Shown one piece after another: positions 44,296 through 51,289 of a DNA stretch of 51,289 bases. Source of the DNA: JBEBSD01 sp040394475 (GTDB lineage Bacteria > Bacteroidota > Bacteroidia > Cytophagales > Spirosomataceae); the NCBI GenBank assembly GCA_040394475.1, contig JBEBSD010000044.1, positions 1 through 51,289 on the forward strand, in the 5' to 3' direction. The notes under the pieces were generated by a model. It was not told where the DNA came from, did no database searches, and saw nothing but the letters and a program-made list of their open reading frames with translations. How positions within the stretch are numbered: position 1 is the first letter of the stretch; each line of letters starts with the position of its first letter. Both the position numbers and the translations under genes were made by a program.

Positions 44296-44331
44296 CCATC
44301 CGCCTGACATAAGCAACAAAAACCAGCTAAC

Positions 44332-44415
44332 AATAGCCGATAGCTGAAAACCGACAGCCGATAGCCGAAAGCTAAAACCTAACACCTATTACCTAAAACC
44401 TAACACCTAAAACCT
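44332..44415. repeat. Heptad array, 12 units changing from GATAGCC to AACACCT type
   Basis: Twelve units in one unbroken 7-base phase. The first six are of GATAGCY type (AATAGCC, GATAGCT, GAAAACC, GACAGCC, GATAGCC, GAAAGCT). The last six are of ANNACCT type (AAAACCT, AACACCT, ATTACCT, AAAACCT, AACACCT, AAAACCT). It joins the sequence classes seen separately at 20180 and 7404, and ends 9 bases before the permease ATG. Confidence 0.8.
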
Positions 44416-44424
44416 AAATCATCT

Positions 44425-45429
44425 ATGTTCATTGTCGAAAGTTACACGCTCGCGGTACTCTTCTGCTTTATTACCATGCTTTGCTGGGGGTCCTGGGCCA
44501 ATACGCAAAAGCTGGTACAGGCCGAATGGCGTTTTGAATTGTTCTACTGGGACTATGTGCTGGGAATTTTCCTACTTTCGCTGCTGGCTGCCTTTACTAT
44601 GGGAAGCATGGGGATGCATGGGCGGCCATTTTTAGAAGATCTTGCACAGGCCGATCCCGCTAATCTGCGAAGCGCTTTTGCGGGCGGCGTTGTATTTAAC
44701 CTGGCGAACATCCTCCTGACCGCTGCGATAGCCGGAGCGGGAATGGCAGTGGCCTTTCCCATCGGAATTGGTCTGGCATTGATTATCGGGGTATTGATCA
44801 ACTACCTGATGGTCAGTAAAGGAGACGCTGTCCTGCTGTTTTCCGGCGTGGCCCTGATTACCCTGGCCATTCTGCTCAATGCCGTGGCCTATCACCGCCA
44901 TTCGGGCAGAAAAGGGAATACAGGGGTAGGGAAATGGATTATTATTTCCATTATTGCCGGTATCCTCATGTCTACTTTTTATCCGTTTGTGGCGGCCGGC
45001 ATGGATCTGGAGAATTTTGTTGCGCCTACGGCGGGCAAGATGACCCCTTATACGGCATTTGTTGTGTTTGCTGCGGGAATCCTGGTCAGCAACTTGCTGT
45101 TCAATACCATTCTCATGCGGCGTCCGCTGGAAGGGCGCCCCATTTCATATCAGGAATATTTCCGTGGATCGTTCCGGCTTCACCGCATAGGCATCCTGGG
45201 CGGATGCATCTGGGGGGCGGGTAATCTTTTTAATCTCATCGCTGCCGGAAAAGCCGGGCCCGCTATTTCCTACGGGCTCGGGCAGGGAGCCACCCTGGTG
45301 GCTGCGCTGTGGGGCGTTTTGATCTGGAAAGAGTTCAAAGGCAGCTCGCGGGCCGTGAATACACTGATTACCGCTATGTTTGTCTGCTTTGTTGCCGGCC
45401 TCGTCCTGGTAATTGTTTCGGGCGGATAA
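44425..45429 (+). CDS. GRP/RhaT-like sugar permease of the DMT superfamily
   Basis: A 334-residue inner-membrane protein with about ten predicted helices. The N-terminal FCFITMLCWGSWANTQKLVQ and GLALIIGVLINYLMVSKGDA resemble the glucose/ribose porter (GRP) and RhaT group. The second half repeats the pattern (GCIWGAGNLFNLIAAGKAGP, GLGQGATLVAALWGVLIWKE). It would import a sugar, by context ribose, with protons or down its gradient. It lies between ribokinase and the nucleoside hydrolase lipoprotein, with 46 bases to the latter. Confidence 0.88.
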   Translation: MFIVESYTLAVLFCFITMLCWGSWANTQKLVQAEWRFELFYWDYVLGIFLLSLLAAFTMGSMGMHGRPFLEDLAQADPANLRSAFAGGVVFNLANILLTAAIAGAGMAVAFPIGIGLALIIGVLINYLMVSKGDAVLLFSGVALITLAILLNAVAYHRHSGRKGNTGVGKWIIISIIAGILMSTFYPFVAAGMDLENFVAPTAGKMTPYTAFVVFAAGILVSNLLFNTILMRRPLEGRPISYQEYFRGSFRLHRIGILGGCIWGAGNLFNLIAAGKAGPAISYGLGQGATLVAALWGVLIWKEFKGSSRAVNTLITAMFVCFVAGLVLVIVSGG

Positions 45430-45475
45430 ACCTGTTATTCTTTAAACCTAATTACCAATTTATTAATTACTGATC

Positions 45476-46477
45476 ATGAAGATTAAAAAAACTCCACTGT
45501 TTATGCTGGCGCTCGCCGTGGTCGCCTTCGGATGTAACGATCCGGTTTTAAAGGACGAACCGGTCAGGATCATACTGGATACCGACATCGGTCCCGATTA
45601 CGACGACGTGGGTGCGGTAGCCGTTCTCCATGCGCTGGCCGACAGCGGCTATGCCGAGCCATTGGCCATTATCGCCAGCAATGCCCACGAACTGGTGGTG
45701 CCTACCATTGAAATTCTCAACACCTATTTCGGCCGGCCCGATCTGCCTACGGGTGCTCCTAAAGGAGCTACTGCTGCCAATGCAGGTGCGTCCCAGAAAT
45801 GGCCGGAATTACTGGTAGAAAAATATTCTTATAAAACAGCTTCCACCGACGACGCACCCGACGCCGTTACTACCTACCGCCGGTTATTGTCTGCGCAGCC
45901 CGATACCAGTGTCACCGTGGTTACCGTAGGATTTCTGACCAACCTGGCCGAACTGCTGGCGTCGGCTCCCGACGGGGTCAGCCCGCTTAACGGGAAGGAG
46001 CTGGTAGCGAAAAAAGTAAAGCGCCTGGTTTCCATGGCCGGTTTATTTCCCGAAGGACGCGAGTACAATGTTCTGATGGATTCGGTCGCTTCCGAACAGG
46101 TCTTTACACAATGGCCCACCGAAATTATTTTCAGCGGGTTTGAAATCGGCAAACAGGTGATTACGGGGTTACGAGTAATTAACAATACGGAACTGGACTC
46201 CCCTGTCAAAGAGGCCTATGGCAAAGCGATGTTCCATAATGGAAATGACAGCCTGGGCCGTATGAGCTGGGACCAAACGGCGGTGCTGGTAGCCGTCAAA
46301 GGAGCCGCTCCCTACTATGGCCTGCGCCGCGGGCGCTATATCCCGAAAGGGGGAAACAACGGCTGGGAAGACGCCCCCAACGGCCCGCATGCCTACCTCA
46401 CGGATCTGATGCCGGCAGCACAAGTGACCGCAGCCATCGAAGACCTGATGATGCACCAGCCTGTAAAAGGGAAGTAA
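45476..46477 (+). CDS. Exported nucleoside hydrolase lipoprotein
   Basis: A 333-residue member of the inosine-uridine preferring nucleoside hydrolase family. The calcium-binding N-terminal motif is intact, ILDTDIGPDYDDVGAV (about 33-48), and the catalytic-site histidine region is near the C-terminus (NNGWEDAPNGPHAYL). Unlike cytoplasmic RihA/B/C it has a lipoprotein signal (FMLALAVVAFGCN, Cys about 20), so it should act outside the inner membrane. It splits ribonucleosides to base and ribose, feeding the permease and ribokinase upstream. Length fits the family plus leader. Confidence 0.92.
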   Translation: MKIKKTPLFMLALAVVAFGCNDPVLKDEPVRIILDTDIGPDYDDVGAVAVLHALADSGYAEPLAIIASNAHELVVPTIEILNTYFGRPDLPTGAPKGATAANAGASQKWPELLVEKYSYKTASTDDAPDAVTTYRRLLSAQPDTSVTVVTVGFLTNLAELLASAPDGVSPLNGKELVAKKVKRLVSMAGLFPEGREYNVLMDSVASEQVFTQWPTEIIFSGFEIGKQVITGLRVINNTELDSPVKEAYGKAMFHNGNDSLGRMSWDQTAVLVAVKGAAPYYGLRRGRYIPKGGNNGWEDAPNGPHAYLTDLMPAAQVTAAIEDLMMHQPVKGK

Positions 46478-46486
46478 GCAACATTC

Positions 46487-46525
46487 AACACAAAGAGGCC
46501 GGAAAGTATCCGGCCCCTTTGTGTT
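46487..46525 (+). terminator. Hairpin after the nucleoside hydrolase gene
   Basis: AACACAAAGAGGCCGG pairs with CCGGCCCCTTTGTGTT (46487-46525) over a short loop. No T-run follows, so it may be a weak terminator or an RNA stabiliser. The rest of 46526-46780 is AT-rich toward its end and must hold the methyltransferase promoter. No clear box or gene is seen. Confidence 0.5.
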
Positions 46526-46780
46526 GACGACAGCCCTTTCGGGTATTTACCAGCTAACGGTTACCCGTTATAATTGTTGGGGGCCGGAGTCATTCTGATC
46601 TGAAATTCAAATCAGGGACCGCGGAGAAGAAGCTTTCTTTTTTTAACCAGGTAAGAAGGTTAAAATGTTTCAGCCTATTTTTTTCTTTATTTAGAAAGAA
46701 TATGACTAGTTTCGCTGCGCTATAGTTACTTTCCTTGCTACTATTTAGTATACAAATAGTATACAAAATGATATCCGCTA

Positions 46781-47695
46781 ATGCCTATTGAACAACAGAG
46801 TTATGCAGCTCACTCGAATTGGTACGAGAAACGCTTTCCAAACAAAGATCTTCAAAACGAAACCATCAAGCGCTGGCTTGACGATAAGCAGAAAGGCAAT
46901 ATTAATTACTGGATCCATAAACGGATGTTCGAGTTGGCCGATCCGTTATGCAAAGATGCATCTAAAACCTGGCTGACAGTCGGAGACGGATATGGAATTG
47001 ACGCTAACTATTTTTTCGAACAAGGACTTGACGTAACGGCCAGCGACATTTCCGGGACTTTCCTTCCCCTGTCTGTTCAGCATAATCTCCTGCAGAAGTA
47101 CCAAATAGAAAATGTAGAGCAATTGTCATTTGACAATGATACGTTCGATTATGTCTTTTGTAAAGAGTCCTATCACCATTTCCCCCGCCCCTATTTGGGA
47201 GTATATGAAATGTTACGGGTCGCGAAGCATGGCATTGTCCTGATAGAACCACAGGATCCCATCTCGAAAGTTCCTTTACTACTCGCTTTGCGGAATATGC
47301 TGGACCGGATTAACACCTCTTTTCTCAGGCGAATATGGAAAAACCAATATTCGTTTGAAGAGGTGGGAAATTATGTTTTTAAGCTTTCTCTCCGGGAAAT
47401 GGAAAAGCTGTCAAACGGCATCGGAATGCCGGCGATGGCTGTAAAGGGCATCAATAATAATTTTTATTCCCCGGGAGTGCATCATCAGAAAGCGGATAAC
47501 AGCTCAAGTGTTTTCAGAAAGATAAAAAGAAAATTATTCCTTCTGGACCTGCTGTCTTCCGCTTCTATCGTTCCCGAGCAGGTTCTCTGCGTGATTATTT
47601 TTAAAACGCTGCCAAGCGCTGATCTTCAGGAACGCCTGAAACAAGGTGGCTATAAGATTTACCAATTCCCCGAAAACCCTTATTTGTCCCGTTAA
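46781..47695 (+). CDS. Class I SAM-dependent methyltransferase
   Basis: A 304-residue soluble protein. The Rossmann core starts with motif I LTVGDGYGIDANYF (about 66-79) rather than classic GxGxG, then VTASDISGTFLPLS, FDYVFCKESYHHFPRPYLGV and GIVLIEPQD. The C-terminal third (SSVFRKIKRKLFLLDLLSSA, VPEQVLCVIIFKTLP) is less typical. Substrate is unknown: such enzymes are common in surface-glycan clusters, but no such cluster is near. The ATG at 46781 is the first after an AT-rich region. The next gene is convergent, 21 bases away. Confidence 0.82.
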   Translation: MPIEQQSYAAHSNWYEKRFPNKDLQNETIKRWLDDKQKGNINYWIHKRMFELADPLCKDASKTWLTVGDGYGIDANYFFEQGLDVTASDISGTFLPLSVQHNLLQKYQIENVEQLSFDNDTFDYVFCKESYHHFPRPYLGVYEMLRVAKHGIVLIEPQDPISKVPLLLALRNMLDRINTSFLRRIWKNQYSFEEVGNYVFKLSLREMEKLSNGIGMPAMAVKGINNNFYSPGVHHQKADNSSSVFRKIKRKLFLLDLLSSASIVPEQVLCVIIFKTLPSADLQERLKQGGYKIYQFPENPYLSR

Positions 47696-47715
47696 ATCCG
47701 GTTGCCGGTCCTTTT

Positions 47716-50103
47716 CTAATTCTCTCCCTCCATATCACCTCCACCCCGCTCATCGAGGGCGTCTTTGGAACTCTTTTTCCGGTTGAGACGATAGTTCAGG
47801 GTAACCCGGAATTGCCTGCCGCGCCACATCCCGTCAGAACTGGAATAGAATCCCGGTTCATCAATGATGTTCCGCCACCTGCCGGTCTGAAACAAATCCT
47901 GTACACTGACAATCACTGTCCCGTTTCCTTTAAACAAATCCCGGGCCAGTCCCAGGTCGATAGTATACGAGGGTAACCGGCGTCCCTGTAAGGTTATTTG
48001 CGCACCCCTGTAATTCATCCCCGCCTGGAAATCCCACTTTTTGTCAATCGTCATCTTGGAAGTCACCCGCCCTATCCAGGTATACGTATCGCTGCCATAG
48101 GTTTTATTTTCATAAACGCCATCCGTGATCGCCCTGTAGAAATTGAAATTGCCGTTCACTTTCCACCAGTCCCAGAACGTCATGGAACTATTCAGCTCAA
48201 CGCCATAGGCATTTTGGGAAGCCAGGTTGATCGGGTAGGAACGGTTAAAGCCAATAGAATCGACCAGGGTTATGTGCTGGATCACACCCGTCCGGTACCG
48301 GTAATACACACTCCCGAGCAGGGAGCCGTTATCCCAGTTGAACAGGTGTCCGGCTTCCAGTGAATTGGTATACTCCGGATCCAGGTCAGGATTACCCATC
48401 CGGAGAGAGCGGTTATTGCTAAACCCTGAAAATGGCAGCAAGGACCGGAATCCCGGCCGGCTGAGCCGCCGGCTGTAACTAAGCTGGACCGAACGGCTTT
48501 CATCAAACTGAAAGGACAAATGGACACTCGGGAAGAGATTAAAATAAGTCCGCCGGTTGTGGTCACCCAAACGCGGCAATTCGGTGGTAATATCCGAAAA
48601 CTCGCCCCGAAGGCCCGCCTGCATGGAAAACTTGCCAAACTGACTCCCCGCCATCGCATAGCCTGCATGGATTCCCTCCTTGTAAACCAGGTAATTATCA
48701 TACTGCGGCAAGAGCGCCCAGTTTCCGGACTCCCCGCGTTCCTCCACCCCAAAATCATTATCCAATCTCCTGTACGTACTTTTCCAACCGGCCTCCCACT
48801 TTCCCTTATCACCAAACGGATGCACATAATCGGCCTGGAACTGAATATTCCGTTCGTCTTCGGTGTTAGAAGAGCGTTGCAGCAAATCGTTCGCTGCTCC
48901 TGGCTGCGTCTGGCGGAAATCTGCCATCTCAAGCTCCTGGCTATTAATCAGCCGGATATCCGCCATGAAACTACGCCCCTTCTGCTCGAACTCTTTCCGG
49001 TAGGCAAGCGACGCTTCGATATTATTCCTGGGCTCACGCTCTTCTTCACTTCTGACGCTCGACTGGAACAGGTTTCCTTCCGCGTCGTAGTCTTCGAAAC
49101 TATAGCGGCTTGAATTCTTTCCCCGGCCTGTCCGGTACATAATCGCTGCCGACAACACATCCTGGTCGGTTAAGGAATAATCAGCGCCGGCTCTCAGAAT
49201 ATGGGAGCCGCCGCTCCGGGTGCGTGTATTGGACTCCCGGTAGGAAAACACCGAGTCAGGCGTCTCAAATAACTGGTAAGAACTCCCAAAACCTTTGTTC
49301 GTCCTGAAATTATAGCCATAGCTGGAGAATAAATTCAGCCGCTCCCGCCTGTAACTGAGATCAAAGCTTGCCCCATACGTAGCCGGATAGCCCATGTTCA
49401 CCGAAAAAGCACCGTTGAAACCCTGCCGCTGGTTTTTCTTCAGAATAATATTGATAATCCCTACCTCTCCTTCCGCATCATACCGTGAAGAAGGGTTAGT
49501 AATCACTTCAATCCGGTCGATCATATCTCCCTGAAGCAGCCGCAGTGCATCCGGGCTGCTGATCCCTGTCAGTCCGGAAGCGCGACCATCGATCAGGATC
49601 CTCACATTCTCACTTCCCCGCAGACTGACTACCCCTTCAGCATCAACTGTAACCGAGGGAACATTGTTGAGGATATCGGAAGCGCTCCCGCCAAGGCTGG
49701 TTAAATCGCTTCCGACATTGAATACCCGCTTGTCGAGGTCCAGCTGCATCTGGCTCCGTTCGCCCTGTACGATGACCTCTTCCAGAGCCATTACGTCCGG
49801 AACCAGCCGGATCCTCCCCACATCAATTTCATTTTGCTGCACCCGGAGGCCGTTGACTCTATGTTCTTTGAAAGAAATAATTGAAACCACCAGGTAATAA
49901 ATACCATTTTGTACCGCTATCCGGAAGGTCCCGTTTTCATCGGAAGGAACGCCCGCCACCAGCAATGAGTCGGAACGATTAAAAACAGACACGTTGCCAA
50001 AAGGGATTTCGTCTCCCTTTTCATCAACCAGGGTTCCCTTTATCACTCCCTGCGCCTGTACGCATAATGGCAATAGCAACACTGCAAACAGTATATTTTT
50101 CAT
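47716..50103 (-). CDS. TonB-dependent receptor, outer membrane beta-barrel family
   Basis: A 795-residue protein with signal peptide (MKNILFAVLLLPLCVQAQG). A carboxypeptidase-regulatory-like domain (about 20-105; IKGTLVDEKGDEIPFGNVSV) precedes the plug (LEEVIVQGERSQMQLDLDKR, NVPSVTVDAEGVVSLRGSEN, VRILIDGRASG). The rest is a 22-strand-type barrel of the OMP_b-brl_3 group (RLSRPGFRSLLPFSGFSNNR, GNPDLDPEYTNSLEAGH). It lacks a SusD partner, so it is likelier an importer of a small molecule, peptide or metal complex than of glycans. The ligand is unknown. The divergent ECF sigma gene 345 bases away may regulate it. Confidence 0.92.
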   Translation of the reverse strand: MKNILFAVLLLPLCVQAQGVIKGTLVDEKGDEIPFGNVSVFNRSDSLLVAGVPSDENGTFRIAVQNGIYYLVVSIISFKEHRVNGLRVQQNEIDVGRIRLVPDVMALEEVIVQGERSQMQLDLDKRVFNVGSDLTSLGGSASDILNNVPSVTVDAEGVVSLRGSENVRILIDGRASGLTGISSPDALRLLQGDMIDRIEVITNPSSRYDAEGEVGIINIILKKNQRQGFNGAFSVNMGYPATYGASFDLSYRRERLNLFSSYGYNFRTNKGFGSSYQLFETPDSVFSYRESNTRTRSGGSHILRAGADYSLTDQDVLSAAIMYRTGRGKNSSRYSFEDYDAEGNLFQSSVRSEEEREPRNNIEASLAYRKEFEQKGRSFMADIRLINSQELEMADFRQTQPGAANDLLQRSSNTEDERNIQFQADYVHPFGDKGKWEAGWKSTYRRLDNDFGVEERGESGNWALLPQYDNYLVYKEGIHAGYAMAGSQFGKFSMQAGLRGEFSDITTELPRLGDHNRRTYFNLFPSVHLSFQFDESRSVQLSYSRRLSRPGFRSLLPFSGFSNNRSLRMGNPDLDPEYTNSLEAGHLFNWDNGSLLGSVYYRYRTGVIQHITLVDSIGFNRSYPINLASQNAYGVELNSSMTFWDWWKVNGNFNFYRAITDGVYENKTYGSDTYTWIGRVTSKMTIDKKWDFQAGMNYRGAQITLQGRRLPSYTIDLGLARDLFKGNGTVIVSVQDLFQTGRWRNIIDEPGFYSSSDGMWRGRQFRVTLNYRLNRKKSSKDALDERGGGDMEGEN

Positions 50104-50448
50104 GACCGGTCTATTATGGATACAACCCGTGTAATCAGCATCCTTACGGGGTAACTAACAGGTGAGGTATTACCTGATAAAATTGCTTCCTGCCAATACC
50201 CCTGTCGCCTGAAACCTCCAGAAAGCAAATAGATACATTAACCTAAGGCGAAAGGCCCGAAGTTACGGAATTATGAGCAGGGGGATGAAATTGATTAACA
50301 AATATTACCATTTTAACGACCTGACCATCAGCCGGTCGCCGTTCCGTGGCGCAAGGCTTTGCCCGGCTGCTCTCTCTAAAATGGTACAGACCGAATGAGT
50401 AAATTCGCCTGACAGCTCACTTTCTTTACCGGCTAACCCCTGACTGCA
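50104..50448. other. Divergent intergenic region, TonB receptor / ECF sigma
   Basis: 345 bases without a gene. Near the middle is an AT-rich stretch (50270-50320) that could hold promoters of both genes. No exact TAnnTTTG match was found on either strand. No repeat array is present here. Confidence 0.5.
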
Positions 50449-51024
50449 TTGAAGCATCCCGAGTATCAAAAACTGGAACAAACCTTATGGAATTCACTGC
50501 GTCTCGGTGACCGGACGGCTTTTGAATTGTTGTATCAGCACCATCACCAGGCCTTATACAACTACGGCTGTAAACTCAATGGCGACACTTCGGCCGTAGA
50601 GGATGCCATACAAGATGTTTTCGTGGATTTATGGCGGCTGAGGACCACACTCACCGACACCATTATTTCCGTCCGGTTTTATCTGCTGCGCATACTCCGG
50701 AGAAAACTGCATAAAAATACCCGCCTCCGGAGCGAACAGCCTGACACGGCTGAGGTAAACTGCCAGGACGAAACCATTGAAGAGCTTATAATGCTGTCGG
50801 AAAGTGAAACAGCCTTGCGTCACCGCATCAACTCCTTGCTGCAAACCCTCCCTCCCAGGCAACTTGAAGCCATTACACTGCGCTTCTACGAAGGATTACC
50901 GATCCGTGAGATCGCCGTGCTGATGAACGTTCACGAAAAATCGGTCCGGAACTTTCTGTATAAGGGCCTCTGCCAACTTAAGCAGCATAAGAGGCAGTTG
51001 TTGGTTATGAGTTATGAGTTATGA
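50449..51024 (+). CDS. ECF-type RNA polymerase sigma-70 factor (second)
   Basis: A 191-residue ECF sigma factor starting at TTG 50449; no in-frame ATG precedes the region 2 domain. Region 2 is at about 20-85 (AFELLYQHHHQALYNYGCKL, AIQDVFVDLWRLRTTL) and region 4 about 125-180 (LPPRQLEAITLRFYEGLPIR, EIAVLMNVHEKSVRNFLYKG). No anti-sigma gene follows within the window. The last residues, VMSYEL, are encoded by a heptad repeat array, and its stop lies in the third unit, so the original C-terminus has been replaced or extended by repeat DNA. It may control the divergent TonB receptor. Confidence 0.9.
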   Translation: MKHPEYQKLEQTLWNSLRLGDRTAFELLYQHHHQALYNYGCKLNGDTSAVEDAIQDVFVDLWRLRTTLTDTIISVRFYLLRILRRKLHKNTRLRSEQPDTAEVNCQDETIEELIMLSESETALRHRINSLLQTLPPRQLEAITLRFYEGLPIREIAVLMNVHEKSVRNFLYKGLCQLKQHKRQLLVMSYEL

Positions 51025-51059
51025 GTTATGAGTTGTTAGTTATGAGTTGTTAGTTATGA
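51004..51059. repeat. Heptad array, 8 units of GTTATGA/GTTGTTA
   Basis: Units GTTATGA (six) and GTTGTTA (two) in unbroken 7-base phase. The first three units lie inside the sigma gene and provide its stop codon TGA (51022-51024). Confidence 0.8.
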
Positions 51060-51242
51060 GGGTAAAGATTGGCGGAGAGGCGATTTGATAGGAGGTTACC
51101 CATATTAATTACTTTACCTCGAATTGGTTTCGGGTGGTGTCTCCAAAGAGTAGCAGGGAGGGGCACAGAGGGGTGTTTTTGGGGATTATTTTTCGTCCCT
51201 GGGTCTGTGATACCTCTGCATAACTCCATATTATATTTATAC

Positions 51243-51289
51243 CTCCGTGGAGCTCTGTGAAATACCTCTGTGAAGCTCCGTGTTACATT
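51243..51289. repeat. CTCCGTG-type dispersed repeat at the window end
   Basis: CTCCGTGGAG, CTCTGTGAAATAC, CTCTGTGAAG and CTCCGTGTTAC follow one another, with 10/13/10 spacing. The motif is the same as at positions 1-50. The stretch 51060-51242 has no recognisable gene. Confidence 0.55.

Noticed and set aside
46526..46780. A possible small RNA or gene in the AT-rich gap before the methyltransferase
   Set aside because: No open frame, hairpin-plus-T-run or promoter box was convincing.

Overview
The window is chromosomal DNA of a Bacteroidota bacterium, probably of the Chitinophagales/Sphingobacteriales type. The evidence is an ECF sigma / FecR-like anti-sigma / SusC (with STN domain) / SusD block, a BNR_4 beta-propeller, a GH127 enzyme, a Bacteroidota-type putative porin, TonB-dependent receptors with carboxypeptidase-regulatory-like N-domains, and promoter-like TTTG / TAnnTTTG boxes. 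No rRNA, tRNA or CRISPR array was found.

Region 1 (1-15.1 kb) reads as a polysaccharide or glycoside utilisation locus. An ECF sigma factor and FecR-like regulator precede a SusC/SusD pair and a secreted BNR_4 protein. Convergent to these is a GH127 enzyme. Divergent from GH127 is a tight pair, a RuBisCO-like protein and a DUF1537-type kinase with ATGA overlap, which best fits the oxo-isoapionate branch of D-apiose breakdown. A sugar-binding lipoprotein without its ABC partners follows. A plausible reading is use of apiose-bearing plant pectin: SusC/D import, GH127 and BNR_4 processing, kinase and RuBisCO-like protein for the C5 branched acid.

Region 2 (15.1-26.5 kb) is mostly ordinary: a DnaE-like error-prone polymerase without ImuA/ImuB beside it, a POT peptide transporter, two tandem amidohydrolase-family proteins, and small conserved proteins of unknown function.

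Region 3 (26.5-29.5 kb) is a graveyard of mobile DNA. It holds a decayed IS3-type orfA, two internally deleted REP-associated transposase (RAYT) elements bounded by REP palindromes, a frameshifted AT-rich lipoprotein gene, and an operon of secreted proteins cut by the REP elements. Removing one element exactly at its REP edges restores an open reading frame.

Region 4 (29.7-37.7 kb) is housekeeping: an AddB-like nuclease, MiaE, a putative porin whose N-terminus is overrun by a 24-bp repeat, HemL and a family 2 glycosyltransferase. Region 5 (37.7-39.4 kb) is an AT-rich islet with one dioxygenase-like gene, carrying its own promoter, leader hairpins and terminator, between a truncated excisionase-like gene and a truncated tyrosine integrase.

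Region 6 (39.8-51.3 kb) holds catalase, a helical protein of unknown function, a ribokinase / sugar permease / exported nucleoside hydrolase set for nucleoside salvage, a methyltransferase, a TonB-dependent receptor and a second ECF sigma factor. Between genes throughout the window lie arrays of degenerate 7-bp repeats, several of which touch or supply start and stop codons.
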